This document shows, in pieces, positions 21,021 to 33,607 of a stretch of 64,000 bases of DNA. The DNA comes from Heterohyrax brucei (lineage: Eukaryota > Chordata > Mammalia > Hyracoidea > Procaviidae), in contig CM053143.1 of NCBI GenBank assembly GCA_028571685.1, forward strand, positions 10,841,501 to 10,905,500, written 5' to 3'. The position numbers and the translations under genes were made by a program. The notes under the pieces were generated by a model. The model saw only the letters and a program-made list of their open reading frames with translations, was not told where the DNA came from and searched no databases. Numbering within the stretch: the first letter of the stretch is position 1; every line of letters begins with the position of its first letter.

Positions 21021-23404
21021 TAAGGGCAATGGTCTGGATGGGTTGCCCCAATCTTGATGAAAGCCAGAAATCTGTACTCCAGGAGAACAAAAACCATTTC
21101 ACTGTAGGAATAGGAAAAACTCTAAAAGAAGCCTGTATTTCTGACCAACAGATAGAAAAAGGGGCCCCTGAAAGCTGGAGAATGTGGGAGAAACTCACAC
21201 AACTTCCTCAGGTAGTGATCACCGCTTTACAATTGTGCCACACCTTCTGCCTGACGCTTGCCAGAGTTCTCATCTGGAACATCAAACCTAAGTCCTCTGA
21301 CAGTCACACCTCTTGCCCCAATCCTACTACTGCCATGATCTCTGAAAGGAAAGGCTGTAGGCCTTAGCTTTATCTAACTTCTGTGGCCTGTTTTCATATC
21401 TATGGACCCCTTCTTTCATACTTCTCAACAACCAGAAACAGGAAGTGGGAAGAAAGAGTGGCAATTCTGACTACCATCACCCACTTACCTGGAGATCCAT
21501 CCCTGATGTCTTCCTGTAATCTGACTGTACCAGGCCTGCTTGGCACAGCTATAGAGACACAAAATTCTTTTGAATTTTTTTATTTCTTTGACTGGCCAAG
21601 CAAAGGTACACACTGATACTTGTGGACCGAGATGGCTCAGAAACAACAGCCAAGGGGTTTATGTGGGTACAGTAAATTGGGCCAAGGGTCTTCAGGACCA
21701 CTTTGTGGTGAGGCCATCTTGATGACTGGTCTGGCCCCAAAGGCATTCATGGGCAGTCTGGCCTTATCTGTACTTGCTCGGTCTAAAATATCAGGTGGAT
21801 GGCTGGGAATCTCTCAGATTGCGTGTTAGGCTCTGACCCCTGGCTTCTGAAAGATTTCCCCTAACCTTGGTCTGCTAAAGTTTGGTTCTGTCCAGTGGGA
21901 AGAGATAGAACTCTCTAGGGTTATCCAGAGGACTAGGTTGATGGTTCTGTGCAGTCAGGTGGGCCAGATTTCATTCTCACCAGTTTCAGTTGATCCTATG
22001 ACCCTGGTTTCTTGTTTTTCCAACTTGGCCAGAAACAGGAAGCATACTTAAATAAGGAGATAGCTTAGAGAATGATCTTGCATCACAAAATATGGCAGGC
22101 ACAGCCTTGTGTCTATTCAAGATGGTGGGCAGACTGCCAGCCTCATTCCCTTCCAGGCTTTCTTTCCTATTGTCCTGGACCACAGGTGTCATCCAAAGGA
22201 GATTTTGCTCAAGGCAACATCTCATCAATAAAGACACACTCCTGAGTGGAATAAGGAAGAGCAGTTATTAGACGTACTCAGGGAAGGAACAAGAAGGTAT
22301 AAACTCAAAAGTCTCCCAACAAAAAGAGGCAGAAGTCTTACACAATCTTTCACAAGGAAGTACTTTTAAACATCATAGACTACTACACAGGTTATCGCAG
22401 CACACAGGCACAGTAAAAAAAAAATTGTTTTTCTCTTTGGCACATAGGCTGGTAAACTAAGTTTGACTGGCTTGAGCTACACTCAGAGCTTTGAGGTCAA
22501 TGGATAGGAGGGGGCAGGTTTTGTTTGCTTTGAGCAGCTTGGAATTGAGCCATATCCACTGCTGTCACTCAAGTCTTTGATGATGACCAAGTAGTTCTTG
22601 GCTGTGTTGGCTATGAAGTGGCAGGTCAGCAAGTGTGCTTCTAAGAAGTGGATGAATAAAGAACAAGATACTAGACTCCCCTTCTTGCATGCACCACTAA
22701 ATCTTTATCTGTAACTTTCTGGGAACCCTTCCTTTGTTTCAAAACTGTACCTCACCTCCTCCTCCATAGTATATATAGCATGGAGGTAAAAGAATAATCT
22801 CTGTGAAGACCGCATTGGCCCTAACCAAAAAAAAACTTTCCCAACTTCCCTTAATTCATGGCGAAGGTGATAGTATGGCAGAAGGGACAGTCTTGAATCT
22901 TTTCAGGGAAACTTCCTGGTTTAACTGTGAACGTAGAATATGGGATATTGTAGGAGACTTGATATCCTTTGTGCTCAGCTTTTGATCTTAGTTGCAATTT
23001 GGGGACAAGAGAAAAATCATAACTGACATCTTCGTTGAAAACTAGGTATCAGAATTGGAGAAGACGTAATCTCAGAGAACAAGAAAAAATAAGGGTGGAA
23101 ATCTCAGATGGTCTTATCTCTATCTCTGCTGGACATTCCCTTACCCAATGTTATATTCCAAGCCAGTGGTTTCAAAACAGGCTGAAACTTGTATACAGGA
23201 TGTGAAATCAGCTTAATAGGTTTTAAACTTGGTCAAAGGGATTTTGAAGCACCATTTTAAATTAAGCAGTATAGAATAAAGCACATATTTTATAAAAGTG
23301 TGGTTTGGAAAGTCACTGATCTTCCTGACGGGACATAGAAGGGAGATAGTAAGCTATATATAAAACAGAACGCCAAACCATTTGCCATTGGGCTATGCAT
23401 TTCC
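21021..23404. other. Unassigned sequence, no gene
   Basis: About 2.4 kb of mixed-composition unique-looking DNA. Open frames at 21029-21367 (112 residues), 21383-21616 (77) and 21986-22237 minus (83) show no motif and do not join into a longer frame. 'agtatatatagcatggaggt' near 22770 is TATA-like in a plausible LTR context but no LTR ends can be placed. I cannot assign it. Confidence 0.35.
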
Positions 23405-23407
23405 AAA

Positions 23408-23577
23408 CAAAATCCAAACCCACTGCCCTCAAGCCCAGTCCAATTTACAGAAACCCTGCAGAACAGAATAGAAATGCCCCTACAGAGTTTCCCAGGAGCA
23501 CCCGGCAGACGTGAACTGCCAATCTTTTAGTAAGCTGACTAGCACGTAACCACTGCAGCCCCCATGGCAAGAAATCT
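23408..23577 (-). mobile_element. AfroSINE-type SINE
   Basis: Minus-strand copy: 'aaatccaaacccactgccct', 'gtttcccaggagcacccggc', 'acgtgaactgccaatctttt' and a head ending 'gtaaccactgcag'. Confidence 0.82.
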
Positions 23578-23644
23578 GCCACTCTAAGAGTTCCACAGAA
23601 GTATCACAAGGGGAAATTAAGCTAGTTTTTTTCTCGCCTAACTA

Positions 23645-23700
23645 GTGTTGCTATGAATCAGAAGCTATTTGGCAATAATGGATTTTGTTTGGTTTTAACC
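23645..23700 (+). mobile_element. AfroSINE-type SINE, tail only
   Basis: 'gttgctatgaatcagaagct' followed by 'ggattttgtttggtttt' matches the plus-strand 3' tail. It lies just beyond the minus-strand copy, tail facing away. Confidence 0.65.
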
Positions 23701-24219
23701 AGTATTGGCTGCAGAGAATCATGGAGAACATATAAAATATGAACAAACTTAGAGAGTAAAGCTTTGATATTTGAATACCTTGTTTTATGATTTACTTTTC
23801 AGCGAATTATTTTAAATAATACATTATGTTTTAAAAATTAAAGTTAGGATTTTAAAACAAAATGATTTCTAAATCATATTGAAGATTGACATTTGAATTA
23901 TTTTGAAAACAGGATATTCTTTTACCTCACATTCAGTCAAGTCTGTAAACTTCCTGAAAATTTTATGAGAAGTCTCAAATATAGTGATAAAGCAGTTTTT
24001 TGGTATCCCTCTTCCACTTACAAGTGCTTTCAGTTCTCAACTAACTCTTAGAGGCAAACTGCTCAACTACCACAGAGGCCGAATAATCCCCTGAAACTAT
24101 TGCCCTGAGGTAATTTTTAAACCTTAAACCAAAAATATCCCCCAAAATCTTCTTAAAATCGATTAACAGTTTGGCTTAACAGGTAAAGAATGTCTGTGTT
24201 TAGGAATGTACTCTTTTAA
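23701..24219. other. Unassigned AT-rich sequence
   Basis: No repeat family or open frame of interest. Confidence 0.45.
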
Positions 24220-24432
24220 GATCCATCTATCTGGAATCAATTTGACAACTGCAACCCAAAAGATTAGTTAGGAAACTTAAGAGACAGTGAGTTTATGTTA
24301 ATGGGAGAGAAACAACTGAAAAGTAGAGAATGGTTATACAACTCAAGTAATATAATCAACATAACTGAGCTGAACATTTAAAACTTTTTGAATTGATGTA
24401 TGTAACAAAAAATAAACTATACTTAAAAAAAA
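24220..24432 (+). mobile_element. Old L1-like 3' end (tentative)
   Basis: The order 'agtagagaatggttatac', 'aacataactgagctgaacat' and 'aattgatgtatgtaac', followed by 'aaaaaataaac' and an A-run, resembles the 3' end of some mammalian L1 subfamilies. Only this tail is visible. Confidence 0.4.
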
Positions 24433-24833
24433 ACTGCTCAACTAGATTCTAAAATGTAAAGACATCTTTCCTTTCAGTCTTAAAAACCTGTAATAAAAGA
24501 AAAGTCATTTTGGAAGTTGTTTCCATTATGTAAATTGTTCCCAGATTAACAAATATTCATTGTCAACTATACATGTCATTGTGATTGACAGAAATAAAAT
24601 GAATAGGAAATATTTTTTATTAAAGTAAAAAAATACCTGAATTTCTCTGAAAAAGAGTGTATAATTCTAATTCAAACCAACTAAAACAGATTTAGCTTGA
24701 CTTCTTTCATCTTATGTTTATACACAGCTGAAGCTCAAAGCAAAATGCAAGTGGGGAGAAATTGCTAGAACCGAGTAACTAAATCCCATTTATGTAAACA
24801 TACAGTTATACATACAAGCCAAAATGCTTACCC
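24433..24833. other. Unassigned AT-rich sequence
   Basis: Nothing recognised between the L1-like tail and the target duplication of L1 copy 3. Confidence 0.45.
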
Positions 24834-24843
24834 AGTGCTAAAC

Positions 24844-25815
24844 TTTTTTCTTTTATGATTGAGTGAAAATGTACATTCCTATGTAAATTGGGATGCCCAC
24901 CTATGTGTAACTCCCACTGCTCTCCCTGCCCCATGACAGCACACTCTTCCTCTCCATTCTATACATATCATATCCTCCTAACAATCTCCTGTCCCCTCTT
25001 CCCCACCTCCAGTAAGAGGTTAGCAGGATGATGTCCTATAGATACATAGAACCATAAAGTGTACACATGATATGGTCATTCTGTGTCACCAAGTCCAATC
25101 CATTTCTGTCTGAAGAGTTGGCCTACATTATCATTTATGGACAGGGCAGCATCAGGGTCAGGGGCCATGCTCTGAGGGGAACCCTGAGGCCCCCAACCAT
25201 CAGTTGTGGTCTTTCAGCAGATAGCTCAGGGTGCATCCCTTTTTATTCTTATGTTTCCAGTGAGACTCAACTCTGAGCTCCATCATGGCTATTGCTGATG
25301 GTTGCCGGTCACCATCTGGTTCTTCCAGTCACATGTCAATGTAGTTACCTACTCACGTGGGTCTCTCTGTCTTCTGTGTTCTCTTTCCCCCATGTTGCTT
25401 TGGTCCTTGCTGATCATATGTTCCTGTTGAGTTGGGACAATTTGATGTACCTCAGATAACAGCTTGGCAGCTTTTAAGACCCCAGATGCCCACTCACCAA
25501 TGTGAGGTGCAGAAGATTCTCTTAGCAAAATGCTATTAGTGCCAATTGGCCTCAGTTTCCCCTGAGAGCATGGTCCCAGGCCTCTGCCCCAACTACTCTG
25601 TCCTTGCAATATTGGGTCAAGATAGGAGGAGTAATCATGTTATGTTGAAGTCCAGTTAATACTGATCTTCTTTCTAATGTGTGCTGTCACAGATTTCACC
25701 CAAACAAATTTCTATGAACTATCTAATCTAAAACTCACCCTCACCCTCCCTCCCTTCCCACCTTTGCAGCCTTGGAAGAGTCTTTTCTTCTATGCATGAG
25801 TCTGTTTTTAAGTTC
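24844..25815 (-). other. L1 copy 3 3' UTR
   Basis: Shares the whole order of the copy 4 3' UTR, including the C-rich 'caccctccctcccttccc' (a G-rich tract on the minus strand) at about 25735-25762, and ends in a degraded poly(A) 'aacttttttcttttatgatt' on plus. Confidence 0.85.
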
Positions 25816-28800
25816 TTATTGTAGTGGTCCCATACAATATTTGATCTTTTGTCGCTGACTACCTTCGCTCAACATGATGTCCTCCAGCTGAAACCAGGTT
25901 AGGAGATGTTTCCTAAAATCATCATTGTTCTTTATCATTGCATAGTGTTCCATTGAGTATATATACCATAGTTTACCTATCCATTCCTCTGTTTTGGGGT
26001 ATCTAGTTGATTCCTTCTTTTTGCTATTGTGGACTGTGCTGCAATAAACATTCTTGTGCATGTATCAGTTGATGTGAACGGTCTTGATTCTGCAGGATAT
26101 ATTCCAAGCAGTGGAATTACTGGGTCAAGTGGTCTACTTCCATCCTTTTAAGGAAATAACAGATTGCTTTCCAAAGAGGTTGCACCATTTTGCAATCCCA
26201 CCAACAATATAGGAGAGTTTCAATTTCTCCACAGCCTCTCCAGCATTTATGGTTTTGTGTTTTTTGGATCATAGCCAACCTTGTTGGGGTGAGATGATCA
26301 TAGTTTTGATTTGAGTTTCTTTAATAGCTAATGATTGTAAGTATGTCAACATGTGTTTTTTGGCTGCCTGGATCTGCTCTTTCGAAAAGTATCTGTCCAT
26401 CTCCTTTGCCCATCACTTAATTGATTATTTATCTTTTTCTTATTGGTATTTTGTAGTACCTTGTAGATAATGGAGATCAGACACTGGTCCGACATATAGT
26501 TGCCAGATATTTTTTCCCATTCCGTAGGTGGTCTTTTAATTCTTTTGATAAAGTAATTGGATGAGCAACAGTGTTTGATTCTTAGTAGTTCATATTAATC
26601 TATTTTCTCTTCTGTTGATTGTGCCTTGTCAGATTTTGAAGTCTGTCTATGTTGTGTATTAAAACTTCCCTTATTGGTCTTATTTTTTCTTAGATGAGCT
26701 TTATCATTTTAGATTTGATATTTAGGTCTTCTATCCAGTTTGAGTTGGTCTTTGTATAAGGTGTGAGATACGGGTCTTCTTTCAATTTACTGCAGATGGA
26801 TATCCAATTATGCCAGCACCATTTGTTGAAGAGATTGCCTTTATCTCAGTTTAATGTCTTAAGGCCTTTGTTGAGTATCAACGGTTCCTAGGAGGATGGT
26901 GGCATCTCTGGGGTGTCAACTCTGTTCCACCGATATATCTGTCTCTTTTTGTACCAGTACGAGGCTGTTTTCACAACTGTGGTAGTGCAATAGGTTCTAA
27001 AGTCAGGTGGTGAGAGGCCTCCCAGTGTGTTCTTCTTCAGTAGTGCTTTACTTATCTGGGGCTTCTTCCCTTTCCAAACAAAGTTGATGATTTGTTTCTC
27101 CATCTCCTTAAAAAATGTTTGTATTAGGATTGCATCACACAAGCAGATTGCTTTGAGTGAAGTAGACAGACATTTTCACAACGTTAAGCCTTCCTATCCA
27201 TGAGGAAGGTAGGTTTCTCTATTTATGTAAGTCTCTCTTAGTTTCTTATAGTAAGATTTTGTAGTTCTCTTTGTAAAGGTCTGTTATTTTTCTGGTTAGA
27301 TTTATTCCTAGGTACTGTGTCTTCTTTGGGGCTGTAGAAGATAGTATTGATTTGGTGATTTCTGCTTTAAAAATCACTGTTGGTATAAAGAAATCCTACT
27401 AATTTACTTATGTTTATCTCATAACCTGACACTGCTGAACTCTATTATCAGTTTCAGTAGTTTACTACTACTGGATTCTTGAGAGTTCTCTGCATATACA
27501 ACCATGTTATCTGCAAACAGGGAGATTTTTACTTCTTTGCTGATGCAGATGCCCATTACTTCTTGGTCTTGTCTAATTGCTCTGGCTAGAACTTCTAGTA
27601 CAATGTTGAATAGGAGAGGTGAGAGTAGGCATCCTTGTCTAGTTCCCATTCTCAAAGGAAATTGTTTCAGTCTCTCTTTAATGAGGATGATGTAGATAGT
27701 TGGCTTTGTTTAAATGGCTCTTGTTGCACTGAGGAATTTGCCATCTATTCCTATTTGGCTGAATTTTTAGCATGAATGAGTGTTGGACTTTATCAAATGC
27801 CTTTTCTGCATCAATAGACAAAATCAGGTGATTCTTGTCTTTTGCAATATTTATGCTTTTTTCCACATTAATTGTTTTTCTGATGTTGAACCAGACTTGC
27901 ATCCCTCATATGAATCCAACTTGGTCATGATGGATTATTTTTTGGATATGTTGTTGTATTATATTGGCAAGAATTTTGCTGAAGATTTTTGCATCCAGAT
28001 TCATGAGTGGTATTGGTCTGTAGTCCTCCTTTTTGGTTGGGTCTTTCCCTGGCTTTGTTAACAGGGTTATACTGTCTTCATAGAATGAATTTGGGAGTAC
28101 TCCATCCATTTCTATACTGTGAAATAGTCTCAGTGGTATTGGAGTCTCAGTGGTATTGGAGGTAACTCTTCTCTAAAAGCTTGGTAGAATTCTGCAGTGA
28201 AGCCATCTGGGCCAGGAATTTTTTGGTTGGCAGTTTTTTGATGACTTTTTCAATCTCTTCCTTTGTGATGGATTTATTAAGTTGTTCTGCTTCACCTTGT
28301 GATAATTTTGGCCAGTGATATGAATCAAGGAATTGGTCCATTTCCTCTAGGTTTTCAAATTTGTTAGAGTACAGTCTTTCATAGTTTTCTGTTATGATGT
28401 TTTTGATTTCTGTTGGATCTGTTATGACAACTTCCCTCTCATTTCTTATTTGGGTTATTTGTTTCCATTCCTGTTTTTCTTTAGTAAATTTAGCCAGTGG
28501 TTTGTCAATTTTGTTGATCTTTTCAAAAAAACAGCTTTTGTTCTTTTCAATTGTTCTTCTATTCTCTAGTTCATTTAGTTCTGTTGTAGTATTTATGATC
28601 TGTTTTTTTATGGTGCCTGTGGAGTTCCTCTGCTGTATTGTCTCTACTTTTTCAAGCTGCGGGGTTAGTTCTTTGATTTGGGTTCTTTATTTCTTCTGGA
28701 TGTTTGCATTTGTAGAGATAAACTGACCCCTGAGCACTGCTTTGACTGTACCCCATACGTTCTGGTAAGACATGTTTTCATTCTCATTGGAATCCATGAA

Positions 28801-29507
28801 CTTCTTTATTTCATCCTTGATTTCTTCTATATCCTATGGCTTTTTCAGCAAGATATTTCCATGAATTCTAATATCTATCTATGTTTTTTCTGTTACTGAT
28901 TTAGACTTTTATGTCTTTATGATCTGAGAAGATCCTTTGCAATAATTCCATGACATGGATTTTGCTGAAATTTGCTTTGTGTCCCAACACATGTTCTACT
29001 CTGGAACAGTGTTCCATGTGCACTGCAGGAGAAGATGTAATTCTCCGCTGATAGATAGTAAGTTCTGTGTGTGTCAGTGAGGTCTAGTTGGTTAATTATG
29101 ACAATAACATCTTTTGTAACTTGTTTTTGAATATAGTCGGTATTTCTTCAATGTATTTAAATGCTCTAGTATTGGACACATATTTAATATTGTTAAGTCC
29201 TTCTTGTGTATTCAACCTTTCAGCAATAAATAGCGTCCCTCTTTGTCCACGATGGTGGATTTTAAATTCAAATCTATTTTATCTGAGATTAGCATTGCTG
29301 CACTTAGTCTTCTTTGTGTATTGTTAGCTTGAAATATATTCTTCCATCCTTTAATTTTCAGTTTGTTCATATCTTTAAGTCTAAGGTGAGTTTCTTGTAA
29401 GCAACATATAGACAACATATAGATGTCACTCGACATCTCTTTACTGGAGCATTCAGTCCATTCACATTGAATGTAATTGTTGATAGGTATGTGTTTAGTG
29501 CTGTCAT
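25816..29507 (-). pseudogene. L1 copy 3 ORF2, full length, broken
   Basis: About 3.7 kb, close to full ORF2 length. The start at 29507 is placed by the spacer and by similarity to copies 2 and 4. The endonuclease piece (29212-29436) has CCLQETHLRLKDMNKLKIKG. The reverse-transcriptase pieces lie at 28147-28341, 27906-28109, 27678-27902 and 27419-27655 and include [22 protein letters not shown] and [10 protein letters not shown], so the catalytic FADD is FADN, which would abolish activity. The C-terminal part is at 26888-27142 (KQIINFVWKGKKPQ) and 25816-26061 (WYIYSMEHYAMIKNND). At least eight frame breaks are visible. A direct duplication 'gtctcagtggtattgga' occurs near 28129 and 28143. Confidence 0.88.
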
Positions 29508-29934
29508 GGTGATGTGGTTATTTCTGTGTTGATCTTTTCTGTGTTCTTACTATTCTGTTCTAGCACATTCTTCTTTATGAGTTGATTTTTCACCTTTTTC
29601 AGTGTTGGTTTTGTGGTTGTTGAGACTGCTGTATTACGTTTCTTGATTTGATCTGTTTCGTCTTTATCATCACAGGCTACCCCTGTGATTCCCTTTAATA
29701 ATTTTTGTTTAAACCCAGGTTTAACTACTGCAAGTCTTATTAACTTCATCTTCATCTGGATGGACTATAACAACTGTAGTACATTCCTCTTTTTAACATG
29801 ATGATAACATTGTTTTCATGATATGATCATTGGATCACTTATTTTAATATTGTAGTTTTGATTGAGTTTGGAGTCTTCCCTAACTGAGTAGGTTTCTGGG
29901 TGACATGTCCTGTATTTCCTCCTAAAATATAGAG

Positions 29935-30887
29935 TTACTGGTTTTGTTCTTCTAAGCCAAAAGCTTCTTTCAATATTTCTTATAGCATTGTTTTGGTTTT
30001 TACAAACTGAGTTTCTATTTATCTGCAAAGGTCTTAATTTCATTTTCATATTTGAAAGATAGTTTTGCAGGATATGTAATTCTCGGTTGAAAGTTCTTCT
30101 CCTTCAAGGCTTTGAAAGTGTCATCCCATTGTCTCCATGCTGGCATTGTTTCTGCTGAGAAATCTGACAAAAGCCTACAGGGTTTCCCTCTGAATGTTAG
30201 CTTTGCTTTGAGTCTTGCGGCCTTTTAGAGTTGCTGCATATGTTTCATTTTGTTAAACTTGATTATAATACATCTTGGAGTCTTTCTTTCGAGATCTACA
30301 TTGAGTCGTGTTCCATATGCATCTTGGATATATATGTTCTCTTCTTTCATAATTTCTGGGAAGTTTTCTGTCAGCAGCTCAGCAACAATACTCTCTGTGT
30401 TCTCAGGTGTCCTGCACTGTTCAGAAACTCCAATTAATCACAGATTGTTCATCTTAATAGAGTCCCACTTGCTTCCTAATGCTTCATCATTTTTCTTGTT
30501 TCATTTTTCTGATTTCTCCTCATAGATCCTGGAGTCAGTAGCTCTGTCTTCCAAGTCAGAAATTCTTTCTTCCATTTGTTCAATTCTGTATTCTTGGCTT
30601 TGAATTGAAATTTCTTTGTCTTTGATTTTGTTCTTGATCTGTTGGATTTCAGAGTACTGGTGTTCCATCAGATCAAACAGCTTGCTGAATTTTTCATTTT
30701 GCTCTGCTACATTTTGTATAAGGTCTAGGAGGGCTCTATATATGATCCTTTTATACTCACCCTCCAATAGTTTCAGAAAGACTTCTTTATCTGAGAAGTT
30801 CTTTTGTTCTTTCTTCTAGGGGCCTTCTGATGCCAAAGGTGAATTCTTCTTTACATTTTTATCCAAAGTTTGTTGCTTTTTGGGCAT
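29935..30887 (-). pseudogene. L1 copy 3 ORF1, full length, broken
   Basis: About 953 bp, or 318 codons with indels, from a start MPKKQQ at 30887 to a stop at 29935. A first stop lies about 25 codons in. The open piece 30501-30767 begins MEGEYKRIIYRALLDLIQ and continues with a heptad-rich region ending MEERISDLEDRA, a coiled coil that would hold the ORF1 trimer together. C-terminal sequence continues out of frame with the FQPR..YP..LSF region at about 30060-30090 on plus. The neighbour downstream is ORF2 after a spacer of about 430 bp. Confidence 0.85.
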
Positions 30888-31750
30888 CTGGATGTTGTTT
30901 TATTTCTCCTGTGTTACCTTAATGACATCTAAAACTCAGTCTGAAAAGAAAGGTGATCACCAGACAGGATGCTCCCACAGTTATTTCTCCAAGAAGCCTT
31001 ATATTGAAAGCTAAAAGGTATCTGACAGCTTCTGAAGTCAGTCAGGCTTTCAGATGTACAAGTCCCTCTTTCCAACTGGTAAAGTAACACCTCTACATCC
31101 AACCCCAGCTGCTGTAAACTAGTTCAAAACACGGGAAGTCTACTGCCCTGCTGTCATCTGCTGCTGGGCTCCACCCATAGGCCACACTGTGCAAAACACT
31201 GCTTTTCTACCAGCAAAGTGCTCTCCTTCAGGCAGGCACTGCCTTCCAGCCTGGGAATTAGATCCAGCTGAGGCCTCCATATGGTAATGTGCCTCCCATC
31301 CAAACAAGATGGCATCACACATAAGCTCCCCCACCAGCCTCGGAACAGGCTACCCAATGGCGGAGGCTTGCAGAGAGAAGCCACAGGTACCGAGGTGCAC
31401 AGAGTCCAAAGCTGGGCTCTCAAAATGTGGTAATTCAGCCCACCGATCCCACTGGCAGTGCATCTGAGCTTAGGTGCCAGTCAAGCCCCAGCTCCACCTG
31501 TCAGCTAGACAGAGAAAAAAAAGTTAAAATGGCGAGTTACCTTTGGTCCATGAGAGCCGACACTCAATAAGGGTGGGGGTCAGTGAAAGAGAAGCAGTTT
31601 CCCAATCAGTGTTATATATTCCAAATTGACAGCCTATACCATATCCTAGAGCTCACTAGATACCTGGAAACCTCCAATTAATTATCATTTCAGGTCTTGG
31701 TTTCCAGCGGGATTTAGGGATACATGTATTTAGTCCACCATCTTGACCTC
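30888..31750 (-). promoter_or_regulatory. L1 copy 3 5' UTR
   Basis: About 860 bp, moderately GC-rich in 31090-31500. It contains the phrase 'gcaaaacactgcttttctac' (plus), which matches, reversed, 'cagaaaagcagtagtttaca' of the copy 4 5' UTR. Only one such unit is seen here, against two in copy 4. Confidence 0.75.
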
Positions 31751-31760
31751 AGTGCTATAC

Positions 31761-32284
31761 TTAGTATTCCATTAATCAAGACATGTGTTCCAGTGGTACA
31801 CTGATTTTTGTTCACTTCAGTAGCCTAGGAATTCACCTATGGATTGGGCTATTTACAGTATTTCACTTCTTCACAAAATTTGGTAGCTCACAGAGGCCAC
31901 GGTGGGTTGCAACTTCAGGAAAGTCAATGTAAGAGACTTAAACTGCCATCTTTTGGCTTAACAGAGAAATTAACCTGCAAGACCCAAAGTAAAATTTCTA
32001 TCATTAAATAATACTGGATAGTAACCAAATCAAAAATGAAAAGGAGAAGGAAGGCCTGTGTCACTACCTTGTGGGTAATAAACGTTTATTAAATACTTGT
32101 TGAATATTAAGAATTTGATCAGATTTCTACCTCAGGCTGTCTGAGTTTAATTCCAGTCCCACTAATCATGAGGGTTTTTTGTTTGATTTTTGTTTTCTAA
32201 TTATGAGTTTTAATATTCTTGTGGATAATATTTTTTAACTTTTCTAGAGTCTCAGTTTCACAGTGGTAAGATCTTCTAAAGAGT
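31761..32284. other. Unassigned; possible MIR relic at its end
   Basis: No gene. 32110-32284 has 'caggctgtctgagtttaatt' and 'gagtctcagtttcacagtgg', which fit a MIR SINE interrupted by the AfroSINE that follows, with a MIR-like tail 'gctcttagcacggtgcttga' at about 32454. Confidence 0.4.
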
Positions 32285-32289
32285 AACTA

Positions 32290-32445
32290 AACTCAAAATC
32301 ACTGCTGTCAAATCAATGCTAATTCATAGCAAACCTATACAACAGAGGAAAATTGCCCCATACTGTTTCCAAGGATCACCTGGTAGATTTGAACTGTCAA
32401 TCTTTTGGTTAGCAGCCGTAGGACTTAACCACATGCCACATAACC
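32290..32445 (-). mobile_element. AfroSINE-type SINE
   Basis: Minus copy: 'aaaatcactgctgtcaaatc', 'gtttccaaggatcacctgg', 'gatttgaactgtcaatc' and head 'ggacttaaccacatgccaca'. Confidence 0.82.
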
Positions 32446-32600
32446 CATTTAAAGCTCTTAGCACGGTGCTTGATGTACTTTAAGTGCTTTATAAGGTTAT
32501 CTTTTTTACTGTGATTATCATTTTTAGTTCCTTTCTTGCAAGTCTTTACTGTGTAGATTCTCTCTGATTTCCTAAGGTAATGCAACACTTTGTTAAGATA

Positions 32601-32700
32601 TTTCTATGTACAGAGTGGGGGAAGGGGAGATGACCTACATTTCAATAATATTTCTATGTACAGAGTGGGGGAAGGGGAGATGACCTACATTTCAATAATA
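32601..32700. repeat. Perfect 50-bp tandem duplication
   Basis: 32601-32650 and 32651-32700 are identical over 50 bases, each starting 'tttctatgtacagag' and ending 'catttcaataata'. Perfect identity in otherwise old sequence means a recent duplication or an assembly artefact. Confidence 0.95.
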
Positions 32701-33247
32701 TTCTTTAATGTTGATTGTATCATTTCTGTTCCTCAAGTTCAATGTTCAGAATGACCTAATTTTAGAAGCCAATAAGCTTTAATCTTTATTTTTCTCACAA
32801 TTAGATGATTTGTTTTGCCCTTTTATGCAACAGAAACTTAAATTCAAATGAGATTCTGAAATGGGAAATAACATTCTCAAGTAAGTACTGTCAAGGCGTA
32901 TGCCAGATGCTACTCTGAATTCTTAGTGCATTGATTTCAATGTCATTATTTCTGGTATAAGCTGACATCACTGAAACTCAGGTGTATTAAGGCTCTGGCT
33001 GATCCTCAGTGCTGGTCCCCTCTTTTCTTTTCAGTTCCCAGACACACTCACTCCGTAAGGCTGAGTTTACCAATTTGCCTGCCTATGCACATCCAGTATT
33101 AATCATCTTCTGAGATACTTGGCTTGGCTTCGGCTGAGACAAAAGTAAGTTAGCTAGTCACCTGCTTATTATCAGTCTGTAGTGTCCTTACCTGTAAAGG
33201 AGAGACACCAATAGTATCTTCTCAGCACAGTACTTGCTGCCTTTGAG
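32701..33247. other. Unassigned sequence, no gene
   Basis: No gene. 33170-33220 ('gtgtccttacctgtaaagg') fits part of a MIR whose tail may be 33400-33445 ('gcacagtgcctgacacataa'), with a SINE inserted between. Confidence 0.4.
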
Positions 33248-33400
33248 CACTGTTGAGCCAACTTTGAACCACAGCGAGCCCCTGTGACTGAATAGAATTG
33301 CCCCACAGGGCTTCATTTGTTGTAGTCTTTATGGGTACAGAATAACAGGTTTTTCTCCTCCAGAGTCATGGTTAATCATTGTGTCACCAAAGCTTTTTGC
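33248..33400 (-). mobile_element. AfroSINE-type SINE, longer variant
   Basis: 'gttgagccaactttgaacca', 'aatagaattgccccacaggg' and then 'gtctttatgggtacagaata'. The last block is an insert in this copy and in those at 36800-37003 and 41697-41892, which defines a longer subfamily. Confidence 0.75.
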
Positions 33401-33462
33401 ACAGTGCCTGACACATAAGAAAGAGATCAGTTATTATTATTAAAAGCTACAAGGAGTTTTAC

Positions 33463-33605
33463 TATCATTATTGTTCACAACCAATAGCAACCCTATAGGA
33501 CAGAGTAGAACTGCCCCATAGAATTTCCAAGGAGTGCCTGGTGGACTTGAACTACTCACCTTTTGGTTAGCAGCCATAGCACTTAACCATTACACCACCA
33601 GGGTT
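33463..33605 (-). mobile_element. AfroSINE-type SINE, nearly complete
   Basis: 'aatagcaaccctataggaca', 'aatttccaaggagtgcctgg', 'gacttgaactactcacctt' and the head 'accattacaccaccagggtt'. Confidence 0.87.
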
Positions 33606-33607
33606 TC

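Larger units (their letters stand above)
24844..31750 (-). mobile_element. L1 LINE copy 3, full length but dead
   Basis: Target duplication agtgctaaac (24834-24843) and agtgctatac (31751-31760), nine of ten bases alike. On the minus strand: 5' end with 'gaggtcaagatggtgg', 5' UTR 30888-31750, ORF1 29935-30887, spacer, ORF2 25816-29507, 3' UTR 24844-25815. The length of about 6.9 kb equals copy 4 within a few hundred bases. The two are close relatives in opposite orientation. No LTR or SINE interrupts it. Confidence 0.92.

Noticed and set aside
22740-22800. TATA-like promoter near 22770
   Set aside because: A single 'tatatata'-type motif without a supported gene or LTR boundary downstream is not enough.
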